Below, piece after piece: positions 32,651 to 42,215 of a stretch of 64,000 nucleotides of DNA. The stretch is taken from contig CM075772.1 in assembly GCA_037974665.1 (NCBI GenBank), forward strand, positions 44,110,552 to 44,174,551, read 5' to 3'. The stretch is from Ehretia macrophylla. Lineage: Eukaryota > Streptophyta > Magnoliopsida > Boraginales > Ehretiaceae. Position numbers and translations under genes: made by a program. Position 1 is the stretch's first letter; each line of letters starts with the position of its first letter. The notes below the pieces were generated by a model, which worked only from the letters and a program-made list of their open reading frames with translations, was not told the origin of the DNA and ran no database searches.

Positions 32651-33594
32651 CGGCAAATTATTGTATGGTCTAAATTCTTGTATGGTCTAAAATCATGTCC
32701 TTATATATGGTTTCAGTCAATCATATTTTGTCACGTTATAGATTCTATTAATTAACTTGCAGAAAATCTCTTAAGTATAATAATTTGCTGAAAAGCCCTT
32801 CGAACCTCATTTCACTTTAGACCATTCACAGCGCTTCCAAAAAATCAATCGTCATCACCACCACAAGAAACCTATCGTTGACACCAGCAAACTTGTTCCG
32901 GACATCGGCAAATTCTTGGCTGGTCTAAAAACCATATATGAGGACATAGTTTTAATCAATAAAATTTTGCTACATCATCATAATATCAGTAATTTCACTT
33001 TTTATTATTCCGAAACTGAATAAGCTAACTATTTACTTTTTATTATCTCAAAGCTGAATAATCTAACTATGGTTAAATATAATAAAAAAACATTCTAACC
33101 AACCCACGCAATGAATTCTAACCAATACAATTCTATGGTTAGTTAATACAATTCTATTTATGCCTTTTGAAGCACTGGTCGCATAACCAAACAATTATCT
33201 TCAATTAGATAGAACACCAAGTGATGACAAAATTTTAGTGAGCAGCATTGGAAATTGCATTCGCCGCACTCAAGATTGTTATTCGCCACCTCTGTTGTCC
33301 TTTCCTTCGTCATAGAGTTTTGTCGCCTCCGCCATTGTCCGAGCAGCTGTTTTGTGTATGATTTGAGGAGTAACACTATTAAGAACATTCTTGTTGAAAG
33401 CTTGATTTCGCTTAATTTTTTGGTGTTGGTGGTGGGAGGTGGTGGAGTCGGTGATGGCAGTGGAGATTAGGCTTGAGCTTCCGAAGGGGTTGGTGGATTT
33501 GGTTGTGCTACGCAATTTGTTAAACTTTATGGGTTATTTTCATAATTAAAATAGATTAAGACCATATGTGTGGGGCTATAGTCTTAAACCATAT
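32651..33594. other. Unassigned sequence
   Basis: AAATTCTTG-ATGGTCTAAAA motifs recur around 32669 and 32910. Overlapping open frames on both strands at 33158-33515 are not recognised and look non-coding. Confidence 0.35.
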
Positions 33595-33978
33595 AAAAGG
33601 AGTAAAAACACTATTTCTGTAGATAAAAGAACACTAAAAAAAATTACTAAAAGACTAAGAATATCCCTATATTTAATATATGTTGCGGGATTAGTGGTGA
33701 ATATGTAACACAAAAGAAAATATAGTCTTAAATGGTTATAGTTATAGTGATTTTCAAACCTGTTAAATATATATTAGTTATAATTTTTATTATAAATTAT
33801 CTTAAATGATTATAGTTATTGTTATTTTGTTTTTTTCCGACAATCGATTCCTAAATTTGATAACAATCGCGTCTTAATAAAATAAGCGTTCATGGAGACT
33901 TGTTAAAAATCTAAGAATTGTTTGTGATCTAGCGGGTAGCCACGTAATATTAGAACAAGACATGCAACTTCCTCCTTC

Positions 33979-33986
33979 TATAAATA
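33979..33986 (+). promoter_or_regulatory. TATA box of the 34 kb phloem-protein-2-like gene
   Basis: TATAAATA lies 72 bp upstream of the proposed ATG at 34058, a normal distance with a short leader. The surrounding promoter is partly shared with 31000-31400. Confidence 0.6.
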
Positions 33987-34057
33987 CATGACGATCTCGA
34001 GAAAGAAAACGCAGACAAAAGAAGTTTGTGACCTAGCATTACCATAAAAGAAACACG

Positions 34058-34668
34058 ATGGTAAACACAACCCCAGCTTTGTATAAATGTGTGTGTGTGT
34101 GTGTTTTTTATGCTTCTTCATCGGGTTTTTTCTTATTATATAATGCTTCCGCAACTTAACAAGTGTTTTTGTCTCTTGTTCAATAGGGAGACAAGATCCC
34201 GGCCATACCAGCAAGAGATCTTCACATCTTTGATGGAAACAACAAAGCTCACTGGATCTGGCTAGTCGATTCTGATGGGTGCTCTCTCTTTTTCTCTCTC
34301 TCTCTCTCGGCTATAACACAATTTTGAATGCACTCACATCATGATATGCACGCATGCATGTTTTTATGTTTGTTTGCAGAAAAAAGGCGATTCCTGAGCT
34401 TGTAGACGACACTGTGCTTAACATCGTGGGAGTTATAGAAACTAGTCCGCTAATAACACCTCCCTATGGAGTATACCTTGTGTACCAACTCATGGACAGC
34501 CGCCTAAATGTTGATGCGGCATGTGCTGCTGTAGGGGCTGAAGAGTACCACCCGATTACTCTCTATGGGACGACTAGATATGGTCGTCCCTTTAATTATG
34601 ATAATATTTCTATGTATGTAATGGTGGTCCCTTTAATTATGATAATATTTCTATGTACGTATGCATGA
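34058..34668 (+). CDS. Phloem protein 2 (PP2)-like lectin, C-terminally truncated
   Basis: PP2 proteins are small phloem lectins, often in tandem clusters. The proposed exons are 34058-34060 (ATG followed by GTAAAC), 34187-34278 and 34380-34668. Donors and acceptors follow GT/AG and the phases agree. The second exon reads IPARDLHIFDGNNKAHWIWL, matching the 'RELSI.W.D...YW.W' pattern of the family. The third reads AIPELVDDTVLNIVGVIE, then YGVYLVYQLMDS. After about 100 residues the frame enters sequence matching the 3' UTR of the 45 kb copy (CCCTTTAATTATGATAA). The conserved DGWMEVELG...GIEIRP end is therefore missing. The product would be about 128 residues instead of about 170. It is the least damaged copy and may be expressed. 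Confidence 0.65.
34584..34662 (+). repeat. Short tandem duplication in the PP2-like 3' end
   Basis: Two adjacent units of roughly 40 bp share GTCCCTTTAATTATGATAAT. The second unit lies inside the open frame and supplies its last residues. Confidence 0.75.
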
Positions 34669-35087
34669 ATGTTGGTGAGTATAACCAATAAAATCAGTCG
34701 GAATAAATAAATGATCAAAAATTTAAGTCCTGCTTTTGTGTTTCCTAACTAGTGTCTTTGATGTTTGCTTTTTCTAATTCCTTTAAATCTATTGTGAATT
34801 GTATAGATATTTATGTTGAAATTTTGCTTACGACGACTCAAGTGAATACGTACGCATTCTTCTTTCCGAATAAATAAGCATAGCAAATTAACATGTCAAA
34901 ATTAAATGAGTAATGATCAATGATCAATAAGAAATTTGATGATAAAGTTGAAGGATCAACATTGAAAATTTTTTTTCTAAAAAAATAGGAAGTGGGTTTG
35001 TTCCATATAAAAATAAATAAAGCCAAGAATGTCACCTTATATGAAATTAAATTTGACACTTGTTTTGTGCTTGAATTCATGTTCGTG
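34669..35087. other. Intergenic between PP2-like gene and Copia-B
   Basis: AT-rich sequence with no supported feature. The last five bases, 35088-35092, are the left target duplication (GGTCC) of Copia-B. Confidence 0.45.
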
Positions 35088-35092
35088 GGTCC

Positions 35093-35704
35093 TGTTGGGT
35101 ATCGGCGCAGCGGAATGTTTGGGGCGAAGCGGTATCACACAGCAAAAAAAAAAAAAAAAAAAAGACTGAGAAAATGATAATTGAGACACAATATTTTTAC
35201 GTGGAAAACCCTTAAACAAATTAAGGGAAAAACCACGGGCAAGTATAGGAGGTTTCACTATGATGTAAGAATAAATTATAATATCCTTATCTCTAATATA
35301 AGGAGAAACTAATTCTTACTTATAAGTTAAGAAAATTAATATGGAAGAAAACTCTCAGGAAAAACTCTCAATATTTTCTCTCTGATTTCTGGAATTTTTG
35401 GATGCAATTGAACTAAAGAATGACCTGTTATTTATAACCGAGGAGTTGCTTCATCCATCTTCAGATCTGATTCATGCTTCGTTGTCCTCCACGTTTAACA
35501 ACGTGCAATGTCTTCAACTTTGTTTCTGCGTGCAATGTGAATGCATCTTGATCAAAGTCTGCAGCACTTTTCCATTTCAATTCCATGTGCCAACTCCCTT
35601 TATAATATTTTACTATATTTGCTTTTTGCTTTTCCCAACATACCTCATGTGAAGCATGCCTTTTCTCATGTGCATATTCCAAAAGCTAACTTTAACACCT
35701 CACA
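35093..35704 (-). repeat. Copia-B 3' LTR
   Basis: 612 bp with TG/CA ends. It contains a poly(A) run at 35144-35163 where the other LTR is four bases shorter. The polypurine tract lies just beyond it. Confidence 0.95.
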
Positions 35705-35720
35705 TTCTCCCACTTAAAGT
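35705..35720 (-). other. Copia-B polypurine tract
   Basis: On the minus strand ACTTTAAGTGGGAGAA directly precedes the 3' LTR, the canonical copia plus-strand primer position. Confidence 0.85.
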
Positions 35721-35769
35721 TTGCTTTTGATAGTCTTCCAAATCTCTCCATACCTGCCGTGCATCTTGC

Positions 35770-37434
35770 TTACGTCTTCGTTAGGCCACAAGAGGATCTA
35801 CTCCAAACGAACTTGTCAACGTTGATTGGCTTTGTCATGACATCTGCTAGGTTGTCATTAGTGTGGATCTTCTGCATATCCACACTTCCTTCCTCCACTA
35901 CTTCTCGAACGAAGTGATATTGAACCCCTATGTGCTTTGTCCTGGAATGAAAAGCTGGATTCCTTGCAATGTGCAAGGCACTCTGACTGTCACAATACAA
36001 GAGAATTTTCTCTTGTTTGTGCCCGAGCTCCTCTATTAACCTTTTAATCCAGATTGCTTCTTTACAAGCATGTGTAGCCGCCATGTATTCAGCCTCTGTT
36101 GTAGATAAAGCTACAACAGTCTGTAACTTAGATACCCAGCTTACCGCGCCTCCTGCAAGTGTAAACACATAGCCTGTAGTGGATTTTCGTTTGTCAAAAT
36201 CACCTGCAAAATCTGAATCAACAAAACCATTTACTATATATTCTGATCCTCCATAACATAATGCAACATCTGAGGTTCCTTTAATGTATCTTAGGATCCT
36301 CTTAACTGCGTTCCAGTGCTCTCTACCAGGATTCGCCATGAACCTACTAACTGAGCTGACTGCTTGAGCAATATCTGGTCTCGTACATATCATAGCAAAC
36401 ATGAGACTTCCCACTGCTGATGCATACGGTACTCGAGACATTTCCATCCTCTCTGCTTCATCACTAGGGCACATACTTGAGGATAATTTATAATTAACAG
36501 GAAATGGGGTTGAGATTTCCTTACAGTCTTGCATGTTGAAGCGCCGCAAGATTTTCTTGAAGTAATTATTCTGGGAAATCCATATTTTCCTGCCTTTTCT
36601 GTCTCGGTGAATTTGCATCCCTAAAATCTTGTTTGCTGGTCCTAAATCCTTCATGTCGAACTCCCTAGCCAACTGTGCCTTCAAATCTTGGACTCGATCT
36701 TTGCTGGGGCCTGTTACCAGCATGTCATCCACATACAACAACAGAATGATGAAATCATTATCTCCAAACCTTTTGTAATACGTACAATGGTCTGAATTGA
36801 GTCTGTTGTACCCGAGGCTAATTATGAAGGAATCAAATCTCTTGTACCAGCATCTCGGCGCCTGCTTTAGACCGTACAGAGATTTGGTCAACCTGCAAAC
36901 CAAGTTTTCTTTTTCTTTCTCAACAAAACCTTCTGGTTGGAGCATGTAAATCTCTTCTTCAAGTTCACCATGAAGAAAAGCAGTCTTTACATCTAATTGT
37001 TCTAGATGTAAATCAAATACAACACACATGGCCAAGACTACTCTGATAGTTGTAAGTCTAACCACAGGAGAAAATATTTCATTGAAGTCAATACCTTCTT
37101 TTTGAGCAAATCCTTTCACCACCAGTCTTGCACGATATCTCTCCACTTGGTCATTTCCATCTCGCTTGATCTTGAAGACCCATTTGTTACCGATGGCTTT
37201 TCGTCCAGGTGGTAGAGGAACGAGCTCCCACGTTTTGTTTCTATGTAGAGCTTCAATTTCTTCCTGCATTGCTATCTTCCACAAAGCCATATCGGGACTA
37301 TTCATAGCCTCGTGAAAAGTAGATGGCTCTCCATCCTCCGTTAGAAGACAATATGCAGCATTGCTTGCCATGACATAGTCTGAGTGCCAAGGCGGTGTTG
37401 TTGTCATCTTCACTTTGCAGTTTGTCTTCTGCAA
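35770..37434 (-). CDS. Copia-B reverse transcriptase and RNase H
   Basis: This frame makes the enzymes that copy element RNA to DNA. Residue numbers count from the frame start. NKWVFKIKRDG lies near 83-93, LDVKTAFLHG at 147-156, SLYGLKQAPR at 185-194 and the catalytic YVDD at 234-237. RNase H follows with VDSDFAGD, STTEAEYMA and LYCDSQSA, supplying its acidic residues, and ends LADVMTKPI. The frame itself has no internal stop. Its start is not a real initiation site. It should be read as a continuation of the upstream frame after a frameshift near codon 11-15 (TTTPPWHSDY). Confidence 0.92.
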   Translation of the reverse strand: MQKTNCKVKMTTTPPWHSDYVMASNAAYCLLTEDGEPSTFHEAMNSPDMALWKIAMQEEIEALHRNKTWELVPLPPGRKAIGNKWVFKIKRDGNDQVERYRARLVVKGFAQKEGIDFNEIFSPVVRLTTIRVVLAMCVVFDLHLEQLDVKTAFLHGELEEEIYMLQPEGFVEKEKENLVCRLTKSLYGLKQAPRCWYKRFDSFIISLGYNRLNSDHCTYYKRFGDNDFIILLLYVDDMLVTGPSKDRVQDLKAQLAREFDMKDLGPANKILGMQIHRDRKGRKIWISQNNYFKKILRRFNMQDCKEISTPFPVNYKLSSSMCPSDEAERMEMSRVPYASAVGSLMFAMICTRPDIAQAVSSVSRFMANPGREHWNAVKRILRYIKGTSDVALCYGGSEYIVNGFVDSDFAGDFDKRKSTTGYVFTLAGGAVSWVSKLQTVVALSTTEAEYMAATHACKEAIWIKRLIEELGHKQEKILLYCDSQSALHIARNPAFHSRTKHIGVQYHFVREVVEEGSVDMQKIHTNDNLADVMTKPINVDKFVWSRSSCGLTKT

Positions 37435-39535
37435 ATATCACATCTCTGCTGATGATAATCTTATGGGCAGTAGGATCCCACAAGCGATACCCCTTAACAC
37501 CATCAGCATATCCCAAGAATATGCATTTCCTGGACTTTGGATCCAGTTTTGTTCTTTCTTGGGAACCATACATCACATATGTCGGACATCCAAATACGTG
37601 CAAGGTAGAATAATCTGCGGGTTTTTTGGTCCACATTTCCATTGGTGTTTTCAACTCAATTGCAGTTGATGGTGATCGGTTTATCACGTAACAGGCGGTT
37701 CTGGCTGCTTCTGCCCAAAATGATTTGGCTAGTCCTGCAGTTTCCAACATAGCTTTCATTCTTTCAAGAAGAGTTCTGTTCATCCGCTCTGCCACTCCAT
37801 TTTGCTGAGGTGTGTGTGCAACAGTGAACTGCCTCTGAATGCCTTCTTGCTTGCAAAATGTCAGAAAGCTCCCGTCAGTGTATTCTCCTCCGTTGTCTGT
37901 CCTCAGACACTTGATCCTTTTTCCGGATTCAAGTTCCACCAGCGCTTTGAATGTTTTGAATATTGGAAACACATCTGACTTGTTCTTGATTGGATACACC
38001 CACAGTCTCCTAGAGTAATCATCAATAAATGATACAAAGTATTTGGCTCCTCCTAGGGACAAAACCGGCAATTCCCAAACGTCTGAATGAATCAAGTCTA
38101 GAATGTGTTTGCTTCTGGTAGTAGATCTCCCAAATTTCAATCTATCCTGCTTACTGATAACACAGTGCTCACAGAAAGGTAAGTTTACCGTCTTGAGCCC
38201 GGGTAGGAGATTACGTTCAGCGAGAATCTTCAAGCCACGTTCTGTCATGTGGCCCAATCTGCGATGCCACATAATAGTTGATTCTTCTTGTCTGGCTGAT
38301 GCAACTGACGCGTCTGCCTCCTGCAACGTATCTCCCAAAAGCATGTATAGATTTACCGCTATCTTTTCTGCCTTGATCACCACAAGCGCTCCTTTGACGA
38401 CCTTCATGATCCCATCCTGGATCTGGGTCTTGCAGCCAAGGTCATCCAATTGTCCAATAGACAATAGGTTCTTTTTCAAGCCCTTCACATGTCGTACTCC
38501 TTGAATGGTGCGAATGGTACCATCATACATTTTTATCTTGACGGCACCGATGCCAGCAATCTCCAAGGCATGATCATTACCCATGTACACAGATCCCCCA
38601 GAGGTAGGTTCATATGTGTGAAACCATTCTCTACGAGAGGTCATATGCCATGTTGCTCCCGAATCCATCATCCAAGCATTAGTGAGCTCCTTTCTACCTT
38701 CTAATATAGTTGCTGCTTCGCTGTATAAAATATCTCCATCATCAGGTACAGTTGCAACACATCCCTGAGAATTTATCACCTCAAGATTCTTTTTGTTGCT
38801 CCAACAATCCTTCTTGATGTGCCCTTTCTTGCCACAGTTGTAGCATTTGATATTCTTTCTACTCCTGGACTTTGATCTACCATGTTTGTTGCTCCCACTC
38901 GAGCCATGTTCTGTTGATCTGCCTCTCACCATTGGTAGTGCCTCTGCTTGTTGTGAACTTTCAGCTCTGTCTTCTTTACTCTTGCGCCTAGTTTCCTCTT
39001 CTAGAATAGCAGCTGCAACATCATCAAAAGTAACAGATTCTGAAAGAACATTATTAGTGTAACTAATGATAAGTTGATCATACGAATCAGGTAGACTTTG
39101 AAGTAGAATCTCCGCACGTTCAAGCTCCTTTATTATCTGTCCCAACGCAGTTAGTTGAGAAAATAATGTATTTAAGGTATTGATGTGATCAGTTACCGAT
39201 GTGGATTCACTCATTCGAAGAGTATACAATTTTCTCTTCAAGAAAATCTTGTTGTGAAGTGACTTGACCTCGTACAATTTGGTAAGTGCATCCCAAATTT
39301 CCTTTGCTGACTTCTTTTCCTCCACGCTTGACAGTACCGAATCTGCCAACGCTAGATGCAAATTAGCCATAGCATTGTTATCCATTTCTGTCCACTTATT
39401 GTCATCTGTCATCTCCGCCGGTCTATCTCCGATTGCTGCCAAGCAATTCTCCTTTCTCAAGATTGCCTTCATCTTCAATTTCCAAAGGGAAAATTTGCTC
39501 CCGTTGAACTTCTCGATTTCAAATTTTGCCGCCAT
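37298..39535 (-). CDS. Copia-B Gag, protease and integrase
   Basis: It starts MAAKFEIEKFNGSKFSLWKL, the common Tnt1-type Gag start, 121 bp inside the LTR/primer border. Gag (UBN2) covers about 1-200, the CCHC knuckle CYNCGKKGHIKKDC 231-244, and protease WMMDSGAT has its Asp at 291. The integrase zinc finger uses H424, H429, C455 and C458, and the DDE triad is D485, D547 and E583. After VIFAEDKLQ the expected linker of some 70-100 residues is nearly absent and the frame is lost, running on to residue 745 in shifted, non-homologous sequence. Gag, protease and the integrase core look intact. Confidence 0.93.
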   Translation of the reverse strand: MAAKFEIEKFNGSKFSLWKLKMKAILRKENCLAAIGDRPAEMTDDNKWTEMDNNAMANLHLALADSVLSSVEEKKSAKEIWDALTKLYEVKSLHNKIFLKRKLYTLRMSESTSVTDHINTLNTLFSQLTALGQIIKELERAEILLQSLPDSYDQLIISYTNNVLSESVTFDDVAAAILEEETRRKSKEDRAESSQQAEALPMVRGRSTEHGSSGSNKHGRSKSRSRKNIKCYNCGKKGHIKKDCWSNKKNLEVINSQGCVATVPDDGDILYSEAATILEGRKELTNAWMMDSGATWHMTSRREWFHTYEPTSGGSVYMGNDHALEIAGIGAVKIKMYDGTIRTIQGVRHVKGLKKNLLSIGQLDDLGCKTQIQDGIMKVVKGALVVIKAEKIAVNLYMLLGDTLQEADASVASARQEESTIMWHRRLGHMTERGLKILAERNLLPGLKTVNLPFCEHCVISKQDRLKFGRSTTRSKHILDLIHSDVWELPVLSLGGAKYFVSFIDDYSRRLWVYPIKNKSDVFPIFKTFKALVELESGKRIKCLRTDNGGEYTDGSFLTFCKQEGIQRQFTVAHTPQQNGVAERMNRTLLERMKAMLETAGLAKSFWAEAARTACYVINRSPSTAIELKTPMEMWTKKPADYSTLHVFGCPTYVMYGSQERTKLDPKSRKCIFLGYADGVKGYRLWDPTAHKIIISRDVIFAEDKLQSEDDNNTALALRLCHGKQCCILSSNGGWRAIYFSRGYE

Positions 39536-39640
39536 AGTGTTAACAACGATCTACTTCTCAACTTGAACCGGCTCCTACTATTTCACTGTGAAAAGTACCG
39601 TACACGTGAATAGTAACTATGAATAGTAACCCCGCAACCA

Positions 39641-39655
39641 ATGGCTCTGATACCA
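39641..39655 (-). other. Copia-B primer-binding site
   Basis: On the minus strand TGGTATCAGAGCCA lies one base inside the 5' LTR and is complementary to the 3' end of initiator tRNA-Met. Confidence 0.9.
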
Positions 39656-39656
39656 C

Positions 39657-40264
39657 TGTTGGGTATCGGCGCAGCGGAATGTTTGGGGCGAAGCGGTATC
39701 ACACAGCAAAAAAAAAAAAAAAAGACTGAGAAAATGATAATTGAGACACAATATTTTTACGTGGAAAACCCTTAAACAAATTAAGGGAAAAACCACGGGC
39801 AAGTATAGGAGGTTTCACTATGATGTAAGAATAAATTACAATATCCTTCTCTCTAATATAAGGAGAAACTAATTCTTACTCACAAGTTAAGAAAATTAAT
39901 ATGGAAGAAAACTCTCAGGAAAAACTCTCAATATTTTCTCTCTGATTTCTGGAATTTTTGGATGCAATTGAACTAAAGAATGGCCTGCTATTTATAACCG
40001 AGGAGTTGCTTCATCCATCTTCAGATCTGATTCATGCTTCGTTGTCCTCCACGTTTAACAACGTGCAATGTCTTCAACTTTGTTTCTGCGTGCAATGTGA
40101 ATGCATCTTGATCAAAGTCTGCAGCACTTTTCCATTTCAATTCCATGTGCCAACTCCCTTTATAATATTTTACTATATTTGCTTTTTGCTTTTCCCAACA
40201 TACCTCATGTGAAGCATGCCTTTTCTCATGTGCATATTCCAAAAGCTAACTTTAACACCTCACA
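39657..40264 (-). repeat. Copia-B 5' LTR
   Basis: 608 bp, the partner of 35093-35704. Substitutions lie near positions equivalent to 35278, 35287, 35322-35324, 35425 and 35430. It would carry the element promoter. Confidence 0.95.
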
Positions 40265-40982
40265 GGTCCAACTATCACTTTATTTTTTGATGCAACGTTT
40301 TTTTTAAAATTCTATAAAAAAAATTCAGCAATTATTCCACGATTTATTTTTTAATTTATTCTAAAAATAGATAACATAAATAAATATTCAGCTTTTCGTT
40401 TTTGCATACTTAAATGCTTTGCAAGATTAGTGGAGATGGTTACTGGCTCTTCTCTTAGTAACTATTTTCACAATGATTTTTTTTGGTAATTCTTAGTACT
40501 TGTAATTGCTTTTGGCTTTTTGAAAAAATCTAATATAGGAATTTTTGTAAGAAGAGGTTGTTTGTAACTTTGTATCTCTTCTAGATTAGATTCGACAACG
40601 GGGCAAGAAAGTCCCCCCGTCCTCTCATAGAAGTTAGGCTCTATCTGCCCTTCCATTCTTGTACGCTCTGTTGTCGGAATCGTACGATTCGTGATTCGAA
40701 TCGTACGATTCGATACGATTCAGCAAAGAATCGATACGAATCGAATGAGAGAATCGTGAATCAACGTGAATCGTATGTGAATCGTATATGAATCGTACTG
40801 AATCGTAACGAATCGTACGATTCACTGAATCGTTTGCGATTCAGACCACACTCACAAACTGCACCATATATGATGAAGTTGATGTGATTTCAGCGTCTAT
40901 TGGCTCCAGGTGAGCTGCGTCAGATTTAAACAAAAAAAAAAAAGATTGAAAGAAGATCAAACTCAATGAACTGAAGGTATAT

Positions 40983-41210
40983 TTGTCTGCTACTATTTGT
41001 TATGTTTTTTTTGCAATTTTATCTTGGATAGCAGTATCCATGTCAGTCGGCACATTGATTGTATCGCAGTCTATTCTTTCTAATGAGACCTTAATATCAG
41101 CAAACAAGGTGTTCCAGCTAAGGTTCTTCAGTCCTGGCAATTCTAAAAAGCTCTACTTGGGCATATGGTTCAGTATCAGCCCAAATCGAATCTTGTGGAT
41201 CGCGAACAGA
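40983..41210 (+). pseudogene. S-receptor-like kinase, B-lectin domain fragment 1 (captured)
   Basis: The frame contains QSILSNETLISANKVFQLRF, then FFSPGNSKKLYLGIWF and ILWIANR. This is the start of the bulb-type lectin domain of G-type lectin receptor kinases (family: LGFFSPGNS..YLGIWY...VWVANR). The preceding hydrophobic stretch (CYVFFAILSWIAVSM) could be a signal peptide. It ends abruptly where antisense vicilin sequence begins. No kinase domain is present. Confidence 0.85.
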
Positions 41211-41211
41211 T

Positions 41212-41651
41212 GAACTCCACTCAATGATATTTCTGGTGCTGTTAGAATTGGAAATGATGGTGCACCAGATGATGATGATAATGATGGCAATATAACAGAC
41301 TCACGCTGAGCATTGATTATATTCCTAAGCCTTTCCTCACTGACTCCATATGCAGCTGCCATTTCAGGTCCCCTCATGGTTTCTAGGAGTGAGCTTGCCC
41401 CTACTAAGAACTGTGGCCGGTTCTTGCGTGCCGAGGTTGTGAAATCGAAGAACTCAAAGGAGCCAGATGTTGATGCAATTTGGCACAATGGGAAGTAGCG
41501 CGGCACCCAGAAGACGTTGCCTTGGTGAACTTTGGCCCTCATTGCCAGTGTTCCGTTAGGATATACTATCTGGATGGTACTAGTTCCTCTCAACACAATA
41601 CCGTACTCTGTTGCTGTTGGATTGATATGTGGTGCCATCATTGATCCCTAC
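41212..41651 (-). pseudogene. Vicilin-like cupin C-terminal exon fragment (captured)
   Basis: On the minus strand a TGTAG acceptor is followed by GSMMAPHINPTATEYGIVLR, then IQIVYPNGTLAM, NVFWVPRYFPLCQIAS, FTTSARKNRPQFLVG and GVSEERLRNIINAQRE. These are the second cupin domain and tail of vicilin-like seed storage proteins. About 140 codons are open. Intron sequence upstream of the acceptor is retained, so genomic DNA was captured, not mRNA. The frame runs out into receptor-kinase antisense sequence near 41212. Confidence 0.9.
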
Positions 41652-41788
41652 ATTGAACAAGCAATGCAATGATGTTTTAATACTTGTTTACACATAAATG
41701 ATGATGGCAGATTCTGAATTGCATTACAAATTATGAAATTTAAGTAGATGAAAGATGTTTAAGAAGATGAAAGATGTTTACTCTTCTG

Positions 41789-41918
41789 GACAAAACAGAA
41801 AGGATCGTCTGGTCTTCCAGCGTCCAGATTAATATGTCATCAAAGAGCAGCACTGTCGCGCAACTTTTAGACTCGGGAAATCTTGTTTTGAGAGACGGCA
41901 AAATTGTTGCAAGATAGT
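41789..41918 (+). pseudogene. S-receptor-like kinase, B-lectin domain fragment 2 (captured)
   Basis: The frame reads DKTERIVWSSSVQINMSSKS followed by STVAQLLDSGNLVLRDGK. This is the later half of the same lectin domain as at 40983-41210 (family: QLLDSGNLVLRD). The vicilin fragment lies exactly between the two halves, so it was inserted into, or exchanged with, the middle of the receptor-kinase piece. Confidence 0.85.
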
Positions 41919-42215
41919 GATTATTAGAAAAGTAAAAAAAAACATATATTAATATTCATTCAAAAGAAGAATTTCAACTAAATACTATTAATAGAAACAT
42001 AATATATCAAATTAATCTAGTTTTAAATTTGTGACCGAATCGGTACGATTCACGATTCGATACGATTCACGATTCGATACGATTCACGATTCAAAAAAAT
42101 GACATTTCGATTCACGATACAGTTCACGATTCGACAACTATGCTTGTACGTCTTTTTGATATCAATATAATCCTATAGGGTAGTACCCTCTTTTACCTTA
42201 AAAATAAATAAATAA

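Larger units (their letters stand above)
35093..40264 (-). mobile_element. Copia-B: recent Ty1/copia element (Tnt1-like)
   Basis: The 5,172-bp element has LTRs of 612 and 608 bp and a perfect 5-bp target duplication GGTCC (35088-35092 and 40265-40269). Its primer site is complementary to initiator tRNA-Met and its polypurine tract is in place. The LTRs differ by six substitutions and by the length of one A-run (20 against 16), so insertion was recent. The coding region reads on the minus strand as two overlapping frames, 39535-37298 and 37434-35770, that need one frame change. The linker between integrase and RT is much shorter than in relatives. Tnt1-like is inferred from protein motifs. Confidence 0.97.
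40666..42142. mobile_element. hAT-like element 2 carrying two captured host gene fragments
   Basis: Ends are CTCTGTTGTCGGAATCG and, inverted, CATAGTTGTCGAATCG. A perfect 8-bp target duplication CTTGTACG flanks it (40658-40665 and 42143-42150), as for hAT transposases. Subterminal GAATCGTACGATTC repeats match elements 1 and 3. The interior is not transposase. It holds an S-receptor-like kinase piece (40983-41210), an antisense vicilin-like exon (41212-41651) and a second receptor-kinase piece (41789-41918). This is the arrangement known from Pack-type elements that pick up genomic DNA. Confidence 0.85.
40590..42215 (+). pseudogene. LINE 3' UTR fragment split by an hAT-like element
   Basis: 40590-40665 (CCCCGTCCTCTCATAGAAGTT...) and 42151-42215 (AGGGTAGTACCCTCTTTTACC then an A/TAAA tail) together resemble the LINE 3' end at 47085-47235. 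The hAT-like element at 40666-42142 sits between them with its 8-bp duplication, so it inserted into the LINE. The start of the LINE piece is uncertain. Confidence 0.55.

Noticed and set aside
33158..33515. Overlapping open frames on both strands near 33.3 kb
   Set aside because: Low-complexity and mutually antisense, with no domain or splice evidence.
35398..35682. Open frames inside the Copia-B LTR (also at 39958-40242)
   Set aside because: They are identical in both LTRs, antisense to each other, and without domains. They are LTR sequence, not genes.
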